Assembly: GCF_000383975.1 (NCBI RefSeq)
Contig: NZ_KB913017.1
Coordinates: 2,779,527-2,843,526, forward strand
Length of the DNA stretch: 64,000 bases
Direction: 5' to 3'
DNA from: Natronorubrum tibetense GA33
GTDB taxonomy: Archaea > Halobacteriota > Halobacteria > Halobacteriales > Natrialbaceae
In this document: positions 55,223 to 63,940 of the stretch, one piece after another
Layout: each line of letters begins with the position of its first letter
Numbering within the stretch: position 1 is the first letter of the stretch
Position numbers and translations under genes: made by a program
The notes under the pieces: model-generated
Told to the model about the DNA's origin: nothing
Database searches by the model: none
The model's input: the letters and a program-made list of their open reading frames with translations, nothing else

Positions 55223-56179
55223 ATGGCGGTCGAACGGATCCGTCAGCGTCGGGATATCGCGTTCCTGTCAGCGGGAATCCCGCTCGTGTTGCTCGCGTTT
55301 GGCGCGTTTATCGTCTGGGTGTTCCCGCTGCTTTTCGAGTTGTTCTGGGGCGGAATGGAAACGATATTCGACGGACACTGGCTGGTCAGGAGTTCCTTCA
55401 TCCAACACGGGTTCACCGCAGGCGTGCTGATCGGCTTTACGGCACCGGTTGTCGGCGCATACCTCGTCAACCGTCAGATGGCGCTCATCGGTGAAGCCCT
55501 CGCACATACGGCGTTCGCGGGCGTCGCGATCGGATTGTTCGTCGGTGCGTCCGTCCCGGCGTTAGACTACCCGCTGGCGTGGGCGATGGTCATTGCGGCT
55601 ATCGCTGCACTGGGCATGCAGTACATCGCAGTGAATACGGAGGGATATGCGGATATCCCGATCGCGATCATGCTCACCGGCGGGTTCGCCGTCGGGATCG
55701 CGGTGATTTCCTACGGTGTCGTATTCAGTGCAACCGTCGAGAGCTACCTGTTTGGCGATATTTTGTTCGTTCCCTTCGAGAACGTCCAGCTCATGGTCGG
55801 GCTCACGCTACTCGTCGGTCTCACCGTCGGATTGACCCACAAACAGCTAAAATTCATCACCTTCGACCGTGAGGCGGCACGACTCGCGCGGATCAACGTC
55901 TGGTTCTACGACACGCTGTTGATCGTCCTGACGGCGCTGGTCGTCGTCGCGGCGATGCAGATCCTCGGGGCCATTCTCGTGGCTGGCATGCTCGTTATTC
56001 CGGTTGCGGCAGCGATGCAGCTCACCGACAGCTTCAATCGTGGACTCGTCCTCTCGGTCGTTTTCGGCCAGGTTGCCGTGCTCGGTGGGATTCTCTTGTC
56101 CTACGATCTGGGTATTGCGACCGGACCGATGATTATCATTACTGCAATCATCATCTATCTCGGCTCACTCCTGCGTTGA
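55223..56179 (+). CDS. Metal ABC transporter, permease
   Basis: 318 residues with about eight or nine transmembrane helices; ZnuB/TroC-family motifs VNRQMALIGEALAHTAFAGVAIGLF and LGAILVAGMLVIPVAAAMQLTDSFNRGLVLSVVFGQVAV. The gene is directly after the ATPase gene. It ends the operon. Confidence 0.93.
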   Translation: MAVERIRQRRDIAFLSAGIPLVLLAFGAFIVWVFPLLFELFWGGMETIFDGHWLVRSSFIQHGFTAGVLIGFTAPVVGAYLVNRQMALIGEALAHTAFAGVAIGLFVGASVPALDYPLAWAMVIAAIAALGMQYIAVNTEGYADIPIAIMLTGGFAVGIAVISYGVVFSATVESYLFGDILFVPFENVQLMVGLTLLVGLTVGLTHKQLKFITFDREAARLARINVWFYDTLLIVLTALVVVAAMQILGAILVAGMLVIPVAAAMQLTDSFNRGLVLSVVFGQVAVLGGILLSYDLGIATGPMIIITAIIIYLGSLLR

Positions 56180-56291
56180 GGCCGTCAGTAGTACAAGATT
56201 GGCCGGGTCTGATGACTCGACGAATTGCTGTGTATGACACTCTTCGAATTGGCTGACTGCTGTTTGTCTCATTATTGGGCCAATACCGAAG

Positions 56292-56305
56292 TTAGACTTG
56301 ACTAA
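56292..56305 (+). promoter_or_regulatory. Third copy of the metal-regulator site, no protein gene downstream
   Basis: TTAGACTTGACTAA, matching the motif at 52562 and 53361, 113 bases beyond the permease stop. A TATA-like stretch (TATTTTATT, 56307-56315) follows. On the plus strand the nearest gene is 1.2 kb away; the opposite-strand RidA gene ends 264 bases beyond. It could drive an RNA or be a decoy or remnant. Confidence 0.6.
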
Positions 56306-56337
56306 ATATTTTATTCCCACACCCTAGATTTATTAGG

Positions 56338-56400
56338 TAGTTCGGTATAGGAACGACTGCACTCCGGGATGACCGGAGTGTCGAATCGAATCGTGATCTC
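56338..56400 (+). ncRNA. Candidate small RNA with a hairpin downstream of the orphan operator
   Basis: If transcription begins about 25 bases after the TATA-like box, the RNA starts near 56338. It contains CACTCCGG (56360-56367), loop GATGA, CCGGAGTG (56373-56380), a perfect 8-bp stem. No convincing protein frame is present in 56180-56568. End not defined. Proposed as a metal-regulated sRNA; a short peptide from ATG 56369 is the alternative. Confidence 0.3.
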
Positions 56401-56568
56401 CCATTGGATCACTCGAAACGCCAGGTGAGTTCCTGCAACACGGAAACGGGAGCTTCGTGGTCAGTCTCTGCTCTCGTCCCTCGTCAGACAGCCGGACGGT
56501 CTCTCTGCTGTCATCTTCAGTACTCCGACGACGAAACCGATCGGTCTTACAAACCGACCACACCCTTG

Positions 56569-56967
56569 TCACTCGTCCCCAGTACCGATGACCGCGATCG
56601 CCTCGATCTCAACCAGATGGTCGGGATCGATCAACCGCTGCACTTCGACCATGCTGGCTGCGGGCCGGATCTCCCCGAAAACCTCGCCGTGAGCCCGCCC
56701 GATCTCCTCCCAGTCGTCGATATCGGTGACGTATATTCTGGTCCGGACGACGTCCTCGAGCGACCCACCGGCGTCTTCGAGTGCGTTCGCGACGATCTCG
56801 AGGGCGCGTTTCGTCTGTTCGTACGGCTCTCCGGGTGCCACGACCTCGCCATCGTCGTCGGTTGCCGTCGTCCCCGCGACGTGGATCTGCGAGCCGGCGC
56901 GGACTGCTCGGGAGTAGCCGACGGTCGATTCCCACTCGGTGCCACTCGAGACGCGTCTTCGGTCCAT
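56569..56967 (-). CDS. RidA-family protein
   Basis: 132 residues. Family motifs GYSRAVRAGSQIHVAGTTATDDDGEVV, EQTKRALEIVANALEDAGGSLEDVVRTRIYVTDIDDWEEIG and MVEVQRLIDPDHLVEIEAIAV; the substrate Arg is in VVRTRIYVTD. RidA proteins hydrolyse reactive enamines/imines produced by PLP enzymes. Gene order (with the Rieske gene next, same strand) does not suggest a pathway. Confidence 0.9.
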   Translation of the reverse strand: MDRRRVSSGTEWESTVGYSRAVRAGSQIHVAGTTATDDDGEVVAPGEPYEQTKRALEIVANALEDAGGSLEDVVRTRIYVTDIDDWEEIGRAHGEVFGEIRPAASMVEVQRLIDPDHLVEIEAIAVIGTGDE

Positions 56968-57017
56968 GCGGTGAACAGACGGCCCGCCCTCAAAAGCGTC
57001 TCTCGGGCCGTGGCGCG

Positions 57018-57473
57018 TCAGAGCGAGATGTGCGACGTCGAGTCGGGACCGCCGTCGTCGTCGATTCCGCCTTCGTGGACGAACGTCGCGTCGTCGTCGG
57101 TGAGAAAGACAGTGCCATCGGTGTGGACGGTAATATCAACCGACGGGAGCGTCGTGTCGGCGGCCTCGCCGTTGTCGCAGTGGCCCGAACAGGAGTCGAA
57201 CAGCGAGCCGTGGCGGGGACAGATGAGCTGGCCGTCGCGCATGGGGACGCCACGGCCCGTATCGAACCGCTGGGCCTCGTGCGTACAGCGGTTGATCCAG
57301 GCCTCGACGCCATCGTCAGAACGGTTCCCGTTCTGACTGCTTGTCGAGCTCTGCTCGACACCGTCGTCACAGGGGACGAGGATCACCTCTTCTCGCTCGC
57401 CGTGTCGATCCTGTACCGTGAACAGCCACGACCTCTCCTCGTGGACCGTCTCCACGGTGGTGAGTTTGTGCAT
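57018..57473 (-). CDS. Rieske [2Fe-2S] protein
   Basis: 151 residues from ATG 57473. Rieske ligands are CTHEAQRFD and CPRHGSLFDSCSG. The insert between them and the acidic Asn/Ser stretch (SSTSSQNGNRSDDG) are halophile-like. This type of small soluble Rieske protein often serves as a ferredoxin subunit; the partner is unknown. Confidence 0.85.
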   Translation of the reverse strand: MHKLTTVETVHEERSWLFTVQDRHGEREEVILVPCDDGVEQSSTSSQNGNRSDDGVEAWINRCTHEAQRFDTGRGVPMRDGQLICPRHGSLFDSCSGHCDNGEAADTTLPSVDITVHTDGTVFLTDDDATFVHEGGIDDDGGPDSTSHISL

Positions 57474-57564
57474 AGGCACAGATTGGCTCGAGACCTGAAA
57501 ACGTTACATGGCCGCCGGTCAGGAAAACGTCACCGTTACGGCCACCCGTCGGCTTCGTCACGGT

Positions 57565-58545
57565 ATGGAAGTGCCGTGCGTCCGCGTCCCCCGCGAGGAG
57601 GGCGAAGCCACGCGCCGCGAACTCGCGGACGCGGACCTGATCGACGACGAGTACGAGATTTCGGTGGCCGAGGGCAGTCTCTACGTGCCGATCACGGATC
57701 CCGACGCGGTTTCGGACGGCCTCGAGGTCGTCGCCCGGCCCGTCGAGGAACGCGAGACGCAGACGACGCCGGCCGACATCCTGGGAGCCGAGCCGTCCTA
57801 CGAGCGACTCGGGCGCGCCGCCCTGCTCGACGAGGACGACGACGAGCGCGCCCGCGAGATCGCCGACGCCGTCCTCGAGTCCGACCTCCCCCTCGAGACG
57901 GTACTCAACAAGGCGTCGAAAGTCAAAGGTGAGACGCGGATCCGCGACTGGGATATCCTCGCCGGCGACGACACGGAGGTCGTCCACCGCGAGTACGGTT
58001 GTGAGTTCGCCCTCGACCTCGCCTCCGTCTACTTCTCGCCGCGGCTCGCAACTGAGCGCCACCGGGTCACAAAGCAGGTCAGCGACGGCGAGCGGGCGCT
58101 CGACATGTTCGCCGGCGTCGGCCCGTTCGTGATTCCGTTCGCGAAACGCGGCGCGGAGTGCGTCGGCGTGGACGTCAACGAAGACGCGATCAGCTATCTA
58201 CGCGAGAACGCGCGCCGGAACGGCGTCGCGGATCGTGTGACGGCGATCTGCGACGATATTCGGGCGGTGGCCGACGAGTACGCAAACTGGGCCGACCGGC
58301 TCGTGATGAATCTGCCCCACAGCGCGGACGAGTTCCTCGAGAGCGCCGTTACCCTCGCGGGCGACGATTGCGTGATCCATTATTACGACATCCAGCACGA
58401 GGATGATCCATTCGGGCCTGGTGAGCGGGCTATTCGGGATGCGGCCGAACCGGAGTACGAGGTTACCGTCGAGACGCGACGGACGGTCCGCTCCTACGCG
58501 CCACACGAGTTGAACGTGTGTCTGGACGTGCGACTCGAGCGGTAA
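57565..58545 (+). CDS. trm5: tRNA (guanine37-N1)-methyltransferase Trm5
   Basis: About 326 residues from ATG 57565 (MEVPCVRVPREEGEATRREL); an ATG at 57508 would add a 19-residue N-terminal segment. The Met10/Trm5 core with VYFSPRLATERHRV, motif I ALDMFAGVGPFVIPFAKRG, CVGVDVNEDAISYLRENARRNGV, and the conserved NLPHSADEFL. The enzyme makes m1G37 in tRNA and prevents frameshifting. Confidence 0.93.
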   Translation: MEVPCVRVPREEGEATRRELADADLIDDEYEISVAEGSLYVPITDPDAVSDGLEVVARPVEERETQTTPADILGAEPSYERLGRAALLDEDDDERAREIADAVLESDLPLETVLNKASKVKGETRIRDWDILAGDDTEVVHREYGCEFALDLASVYFSPRLATERHRVTKQVSDGERALDMFAGVGPFVIPFAKRGAECVGVDVNEDAISYLRENARRNGVADRVTAICDDIRAVADEYANWADRLVMNLPHSADEFLESAVTLAGDDCVIHYYDIQHEDDPFGPGERAIRDAAEPEYEVTVETRRTVRSYAPHELNVCLDVRLER

Positions 58546-58636
58546 CTCGAGGCGCGTGAACCGCTCTCACGTCGGCGACGATTCGCAATCCTTATGGCTG
58601 GTATCAGCCCTACGAATAAACGCACACAACGAGCGT

Positions 58637-58710
58637 GCCGGTGTAGCTCAGACTGGCAGAGCGAATCCTTCGTAAGGATTAGGTCGAGGGTTCAAATCCC
58701 TCCACCGGCT
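58637..58710 (+). tRNA. tRNA-Thr(CGT)
   Basis: 74 bases. Acceptor GCCGGTG pairs CACCGGC with discriminator T; D arm GCTC/GAGC; anticodon stem AATCC/GGATT with loop TTCGTAA giving anticodon CGT, reading ACG (Thr); T arm GAGGG/CCCTC with loop TTCAAAT. No CCA is encoded; TTTTT follows directly (58711-58715), a likely terminator. No intron. Confidence 0.95.
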
Positions 58711-58916
58711 TTTTGCTGCGAACAACACGTGAGCAGCAACAGCTGTCGAGGGATTTGCATTAGACCACGAGTGAGTACAGCGAGCGAAGTGGGCGTCGTT
58801 CACAATCCGCTCTACCGGCTCTTTTTGAGCGAACGTCGCGACGACGCGTTCGGTCGTGTGTGAGGCGTGCACGAGCAGGCAATGGTTTACGGCGACTCGA
58901 GTCGAAAGGGCAAGCA
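58711..58916. other. tRNA-downstream region with partial tRNA 3'-end-like sequence
   Basis: AATCCGCTCTACCGGCTCTT (58804-58823) resembles the tRNA 3' end plus terminator (AATCCCTCCACCGGCTTTTT) with short insertions. GTCGAGGGA (58745-58753) is similar to part of the T-arm. This could mark an old att site or a truncated second tRNA copy. Confidence 0.35.
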
Positions 58917-59174
58917 ATGGAGCCAGCTTCAGAGACGTTATCCGACCTTCCGCCGAGCGCGAAACTGGTATTCAAAGTGCTCGAGTACAACGGCTCGCTA
59001 ACCCAAGGTGAGATCGCCGACGAGACGATGCTGCCGCGCCGGACCGCTCGGTTCGGTCTCTCTCGGCTGAAAGAGGGCGGGTTGGTCGAGGATCAGGTCT
59101 CGTTCAGGGACGCGCGCCAATCGGTGTACTCGTTGACGGAAACCGGCGAGCAAATACGCGCGCCTTCCAACTGA
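58917..59174 (+). CDS. Small winged-helix DNA-binding protein
   Basis: 85 residues from ATG 58917 (MEPASETLSDLPPSAKLVFK). A MarR-like helix-turn-helix: VLEYNGSLTQGEIADETMLPRRTARFGLSRLKEGGLVEDQVSFRDARQSVYSLTETGEQI. It stands 20 bases before the flavoprotein gene and could control it. Confidence 0.8.
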   Translation: MEPASETLSDLPPSAKLVFKVLEYNGSLTQGEIADETMLPRRTARFGLSRLKEGGLVEDQVSFRDARQSVYSLTETGEQIRAPSN

Positions 59175-59193
59175 TGGCCGACGCTACCTATCT

Positions 59194-60636
59194 ATGACGG
59201 ACATCTTCGTCGTCGTCGGCGGTGACGCAGCGGGCATGTCCGCGGCGAGCAAAGCGAAGCGCGACGATCCGGATCTCGAGGTCGTCGTCTTCGAGAAGGG
59301 GGAATGGGTCTCCTACGGCGCCTGCGGCTTGCCCTACTACGTCAAGGGGGAGATTCAGTCGCTCGAGGCGCTCGTCTCGGTCACCCCCGAGGAGTTCCGC
59401 GAGGAGCGCGATATCGACCTGCGAACGGGCCACGAGGTCGTCGCGATCGATCCCGACGAGCGGACTGTCACCGCCGAGAGCGAGTCTGGGAGCGTCGTCC
59501 AATCCTATGATCACCTGTTGCTCGCCACCGGTGCCGAGGCGGTCGTTCCGCCGATCGACGGCATCGACCGCGAGGGCGTCTACACCCTCGGCTCGATGAG
59601 CGACGGGAAGGAACTCCGGGAGTACGTCGCTCGAGCGCGCGAAGGCGAGTCGCTCCAGCAGCCGGACCGCGGCCCGGCCTGCCGGTATCTCGAGGATTGT
59701 ACCGGCCCCGTCGGCATCGTCGGCGGCGGCTACATCGGGCTCGAGATGGCCGAGGCGCTGGCGGCGAACGGCTTCGAGGTCCACCTGTTCCAGCGCGGCG
59801 ACCGCGTGTTGACGGGATTCAGCGAGGCGACGAGCGAGGCGGTCGCCGACCACCTCCGGGAGCAGGATGTCGTCGTCTATCTCGAGAGCGAGGTGGTGGC
59901 ACTCGAGGGCGGGGAGGCCGATGAGGACGAGGAGAAAGACAGCGCCGTCGAGACCGTCGTCGCCGCCGACGAGCGAGTCGACGTGGAAATGGTGCTCGTC
60001 GGAACCGGCGTTCGACCGCGGACCGACCTCGCCGAAGCTGCCGGAATCGATCTCGGGCCGACGGGCGCGGTCGCGACGGACGCCTATCGCGAAACCAACG
60101 TCCCCGATGTCTACGCAGCGGGAGACTGCGCCGAAGCGACACACACCGTCACGGGCGATCCGGTCTACGTCCCGCTGGCGCTCACTGCGAACCGCCACGG
60201 TCGCGCAATCGGTCAGACTGTCGCCGGACAGCTAACCGAAGGCGGCGCCGTCGCCGGGACGGCGGCCGTCAAGGCGTTCGAGGTCGAGGCGGCGCGAACC
60301 GGCATTCTGGACCACGACGACGCGCGCGAGGCTGGGTTCGAGCCGGTCACCGAGACGATCGACGCGAAATCGCGCGCGGGCTACTACCCCAAGGGGGGCA
60401 CCGTTACCGTCACGCTCACTGCGGATCGCGACTCCGGACGCGTACTCGGCGCGAGCCTCGTCAGCGAGTACGGCGAGGGCGCGGTCCACCGGAGTCACGC
60501 GATCGTGGGGGCTCTCGAGGCCGAGGCGACCGTCTTCGAACTGGAAAACTACGATCTCGCGTACGCCCCGCCGTTCAACACGACGTGGGATCCGGTGCTC
60601 GTCGCCGCGAAGGTGCTCGCCGGGAAACTGCGGTAG
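59194..60636 (+). CDS. CoA-disulfide reductase/NADH oxidase-like flavoprotein
   Basis: 480 residues. FAD-binding VVVGGDAAGMSAASKAKR and NAD-binding VGIVGGGYIGLEMAEALAANGF; the active-site Cys C44 in YGACGLPYYVKG is that of CoADR/Nox family enzymes. The C-terminal dimerisation domain is present (VKAFEVEAARTGILD ... AYAPPFNTTWDPVLVAAKVL). It may reduce CoA disulfide or thiols, or polysulfide. An acidic insert (GGEADEDEEKD) is unusual. Confidence 0.9.
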   Translation: MTDIFVVVGGDAAGMSAASKAKRDDPDLEVVVFEKGEWVSYGACGLPYYVKGEIQSLEALVSVTPEEFREERDIDLRTGHEVVAIDPDERTVTAESESGSVVQSYDHLLLATGAEAVVPPIDGIDREGVYTLGSMSDGKELREYVARAREGESLQQPDRGPACRYLEDCTGPVGIVGGGYIGLEMAEALAANGFEVHLFQRGDRVLTGFSEATSEAVADHLREQDVVVYLESEVVALEGGEADEDEEKDSAVETVVAADERVDVEMVLVGTGVRPRTDLAEAAGIDLGPTGAVATDAYRETNVPDVYAAGDCAEATHTVTGDPVYVPLALTANRHGRAIGQTVAGQLTEGGAVAGTAAVKAFEVEAARTGILDHDDAREAGFEPVTETIDAKSRAGYYPKGGTVTVTLTADRDSGRVLGASLVSEYGEGAVHRSHAIVGALEAEATVFELENYDLAYAPPFNTTWDPVLVAAKVLAGKLR

Positions 60637-60667
60637 TCGGGTCTGGCAACGTCTGACCGACGGTCGA

Positions 60668-61504
60668 CTACTCGCTCAGAAACGCCTCGAGGTGCTCGAG
60701 GTACGCTTCGGGGCGGTCCTCCGGCACCCAGTGGGTAGCCTCCTCGAGTCCGACGACGTCGGCGTCCGAGATGTCGTCCTCGAGGCGCTCGGCGTACTCG
60801 ATGGGCTGGAACTCGTCCTCGGCCCCCCAGAGCATGAGCGTCTCGGCCGTGATCTCGCTCGGATCGATCTCGGTGGTGTGGCTCGTGTTCGTCCCGATGG
60901 CGTTGCGGGAGAGCGAGACCATCGCCTCTTCCGAATCCCACTGGGCGACCATGCCGTCGACGAATTCGTCGCTCGGATCGTCGCCGTAGAGCGTGTTTCG
61001 GTACATCTTGCGGAGCATCTCTCGGAGTCCATCGACGCCCATGTTTTCGACGGTATCCGGCAGTCCGAGATCGAGGATCGTGTCGACGGGCCAGGAATCG
61101 TAGCAGACGGCGTTCGAGAGAACCAGTTTCGGGATCGAATCGGGCTGATGCGCCGCGTACCGAAGGCCAACGCCGCCGCCGAGGTCGTGGCCGACGAACG
61201 AGACGGACTCGAGGTTCAGTTCCTCGAGGAGGCCGTCGATCATCTCCTCCTGAGCCCTGATCGAGCGGTCGAAGCCGTCGTGCATGGCCGACTGTCCGTA
61301 GCCGACCATATCCGGGACGATGACGCGATACTCGTCGGTCAACTCGGGCGCGATGCGGTGCCAGAGGTACGACGAGGTCGGAATGCCGTGGCAGAACACC
61401 ACCGGTTCTCCGTCTCCCTCATCGTAGTAGGCGACCTCGAGGTCGTGCTCGTCGACCGTAACCGTCGTCGATTCCTGTCGGTCGGCCCAGGTCTCGTAGT
61501 CCAT
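60668..61504 (-). CDS. Alpha/beta hydrolase, haloalkane dehalogenase/epoxide hydrolase type
   Basis: 278 residues starting MDYETWADRQESTTVTVDEH at 61504. Oxyanion motif VVFCHGIPTSSYLWHRIAPEL, nucleophile VGHDLGGGVGLRYAAHQP with Asp (GHDLGG) in place of Ser, and catalytic His in EEATHWVPEDRPE. An Asp nucleophile marks haloalkane dehalogenases and epoxide hydrolases; which of the two cannot be read by eye. Confidence 0.87.
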   Translation of the reverse strand: MDYETWADRQESTTVTVDEHDLEVAYYDEGDGEPVVFCHGIPTSSYLWHRIAPELTDEYRVIVPDMVGYGQSAMHDGFDRSIRAQEEMIDGLLEELNLESVSFVGHDLGGGVGLRYAAHQPDSIPKLVLSNAVCYDSWPVDTILDLGLPDTVENMGVDGLREMLRKMYRNTLYGDDPSDEFVDGMVAQWDSEEAMVSLSRNAIGTNTSHTTEIDPSEITAETLMLWGAEDEFQPIEYAERLEDDISDADVVGLEEATHWVPEDRPEAYLEHLEAFLSE

Positions 61505-61703
61505 ATCGCTAGTCGCAGTACCCGGCCGGAAAGGGGTTGGCGCGGCGATTGCGTGCTCGAGGCGCGGAGGGCAATCAGCGGAAGTGTGACCGCACTTGAC
61601 CCCGTCAGCAGTACACTCAGGAGTTCGATTCGACGTCAGTCGCGTCTGATTGCCCTCCGATCTGTGGTCCGGCTTTTTTGTTCTGGTCATCGTACGATCG
61701 TCC

Positions 61704-63557
61704 GTGCACGAGTACCCACCGATCGAATCCTACGGCGTCGTCGGCAACCTCGAGACCTGCGCGCTCGTCGCGCCTGACGGTTCGGTCGACTGGTTTCCGT
61801 TCCCGCACCTCGAGTCGCCGAGCATCTTCGCCGCGATCCTCGATACGGACCGGGGCGGTCGGTTTCGGATCGCGCCGACCGATTCCTTCGAGACGAGTCG
61901 GCGCTACGTCGACGACACGAACGTCCTCGAGACGACCTTCCACGCCGACGAGGGAACCGCGACAGTGACGGACTTCCTGCCCCCGGCCGGCCAGGTCGAC
62001 CACCCGAAGAAGGTCATCTATCGCAAGGTCGACTGTACGGACGGCGTCGTCGACCTCGCGGTCGACCTCGAACCGCGGTTCGATTACGGACGCGCGGAGA
62101 TGTCGATCGAGTCAGTCGAGAACGGGATTCTCGCCGAGGGCGGGGAGGAACGGACGCTGCTCGAGAGTCCAGTCGATCTCGCGATCGAAGACGGCCGGAT
62201 CACCGGCGAGTTCTCGCTCGAGGCCGGCGAGACGGCCTGGTTCCTGCTCCGGTGTACGGGTGCCGAGGACGCGAATACGGATCCGGAGGCTGCGCTGGAA
62301 GAGACGATCGAATACTGGACCGACTGGGCCCACACTTGCGATCCCGGGGACGACTGCGCGTTCGAGGGACCGTGGCACGATCACGTCGTCCGTTCCGAAC
62401 TCGTCCTCAAACTCCTCACGCACGCCGAATCGGGGGCGATCGCCGCCGCACCGACCACCTCGCTGCCGGAGGATATCGGCGGCGTTCGAAACTGGGATTA
62501 CCGGTTCAACTGGCTCCGGGACGCCGGCTTCACCGTGCAGGCCCTGATGAACCTCGGCACCGCCGAGGAGGCGAACGATTACGTCGATTGGTTCATGGAC
62601 CTCTGTCAGGCGGACGACCCCGAAGCGATTCAACCGCTGTACGGCCTCCACGGCGAGTCCGACCTCAAGGAGCGGGAAATTGAGGGGTTCGAGGGCTATC
62701 GCAGTTCCTCCCCGGTCCGAATCGGGAACGGCGCCGCGGACCAGCGACAGCTCGACATCTACGGCGAACTGCTGCTTGCCGTCGACGAGATGTGCCAGCA
62801 CGGCCGGACGCTGGACGACGACGAGTGGGCGACGATCCGCGGTATCGTCGAGTACGTTCGCGAGGTCTGGGACGAACCGGACGCGGGTATCTGGGAAGTC
62901 CGCGGCGGGGACGAACACTTCGTCTATTCGAAGGTGCTGTGCTGGGTCGCGCTGGACCGTGGCATCGCGATCGCGACCGACGGCGACCACGACGCGCCGC
63001 TGGAGGACTGGCAAGAAACCCGCGAACGGATTCGGGACAACGTCCTCGAGAACGGCTACGACGAAGACGTCGGTGCGTTCGTCCAGTCCTACGGGTCGGA
63101 CGCGCTCGACGCGACGGGACTGTTACTTCCCGTCGTCGGCTTTCTCCCGTTCGACGACGACCGCGTGCAGGGAACGATCGACGCGACCGAGCGGGAGCTA
63201 CTCGAGGACGACGTGTTCGTCAAGCGGTACGACGGCGACGACGGCCTCCCGGGAGACGAAGGGGCGTTCGTCCTCTGTTCGTGCTGGCTGATCGACGCGC
63301 TCGCGCTCTCCGGACGCGTCGAGGAAGCCGAGTCCCGATTCGAGACGCTACTCTCGTACCTGAATCCGCTGGGACTCGTCGCGGAAGAGATCGATACGGA
63401 AACCGGCGCTCACCTCGGGAACTTCCCGCAGGCGTTCAGTCACATCGGGATCGTCAACAGCGCGCTCTACCTCGGTTTCGCGCGGGGCCACGAGACGCGT
63501 GGACCACCGCCGATGGGGATTCGGCTCGGCGAGCCGGTGGTCTCGAGCGGCGAGTAA
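61704..63557 (+). CDS. Glycoside hydrolase family 15 (glucoamylase/trehalase-like)
   Basis: 617 residues from a GTG at 61704 (HEYPPIESYGVVGNLETCAL); an upstream ATG gives an N terminus unlike the family. The GH15 N-terminal beta domain is followed by the (alpha/alpha)6 barrel: GGVRNWDYRFNWLRDAGFTVQAL, WEVRGGDEHFVYSK (first catalytic Glu in WEVR), and EEIDTETGAHLGNFPQAFSH (second Glu). No signal peptide, so cytoplasmic; trehalase or glucan 1,4-alpha-glucosidase are the candidate activities. Confidence 0.9.
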   Translation: MHEYPPIESYGVVGNLETCALVAPDGSVDWFPFPHLESPSIFAAILDTDRGGRFRIAPTDSFETSRRYVDDTNVLETTFHADEGTATVTDFLPPAGQVDHPKKVIYRKVDCTDGVVDLAVDLEPRFDYGRAEMSIESVENGILAEGGEERTLLESPVDLAIEDGRITGEFSLEAGETAWFLLRCTGAEDANTDPEAALEETIEYWTDWAHTCDPGDDCAFEGPWHDHVVRSELVLKLLTHAESGAIAAAPTTSLPEDIGGVRNWDYRFNWLRDAGFTVQALMNLGTAEEANDYVDWFMDLCQADDPEAIQPLYGLHGESDLKEREIEGFEGYRSSSPVRIGNGAADQRQLDIYGELLLAVDEMCQHGRTLDDDEWATIRGIVEYVREVWDEPDAGIWEVRGGDEHFVYSKVLCWVALDRGIAIATDGDHDAPLEDWQETRERIRDNVLENGYDEDVGAFVQSYGSDALDATGLLLPVVGFLPFDDDRVQGTIDATERELLEDDVFVKRYDGDDGLPGDEGAFVLCSCWLIDALALSGRVEEAESRFETLLSYLNPLGLVAEEIDTETGAHLGNFPQAFSHIGIVNSALYLGFARGHETRGPPPMGIRLGEPVVSSGE

Positions 63558-63583
63558 TCGATCGAGGAGAACCCGACGGCGTC

Positions 63584-63940
63584 TCAGAACGTGATGATCT
63601 CGTAATCGTCGCTGACCAGCGACCGAATGCTGGGATGTCCATCGTTCTCGTCGATCTGGACGATCCCCGCATCCTCGACGGCAGCGTCGGCGTCGAACGC
63701 GCTGGCACAGTAGTCACAGACGGCCGCTTCATCCTTTACGGACCGGTAGAGGTCGTGATAGTCGTGGTCCTCGTCCTCGAGTTCTTCGATCCACTGCGTG
63801 CCGGCGCCGTCGAAGATGAGTTCCAGTTCGTCGTCTTCGTTCTCGGCGAACTCCCGCGCCGCCTCGAGACCGTTGACCAGCCGACCGGTGTCACTGTGCG
63901 ATTCGGTACCCGCCAGAACGACGATCGCTGCGTTTACCAT
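63584..63940 (-). CDS. DsrE/DsrF-like protein
   Basis: 118 residues starting MVNAAIVVLAGTESHSDTGR at 63940. The family pattern GRLVNGLEAAREFAENEDDELELIFDGAGTQWIEELEDEDHDYHDLYRSVKDEAAVCDYCASAF has a Cys pair (CDYC), as in the sulfur-relay-like DsrE fold. Function unknown. Convergent with GH15; 26 bases separate the ends. Confidence 0.82.
   Translation of the reverse strand: MVNAAIVVLAGTESHSDTGRLVNGLEAAREFAENEDDELELIFDGAGTQWIEELEDEDHDYHDLYRSVKDEAAVCDYCASAFDADAAVEDAGIVQIDENDGHPSIRSLVSDDYEIITF

Noticed and set aside
56404-57336. A 310-codon plus-strand frame
   Set aside because: It runs opposite to the RidA and Rieske genes, which have clear family motifs; its product has no recognisable domain and many rare codon runs.
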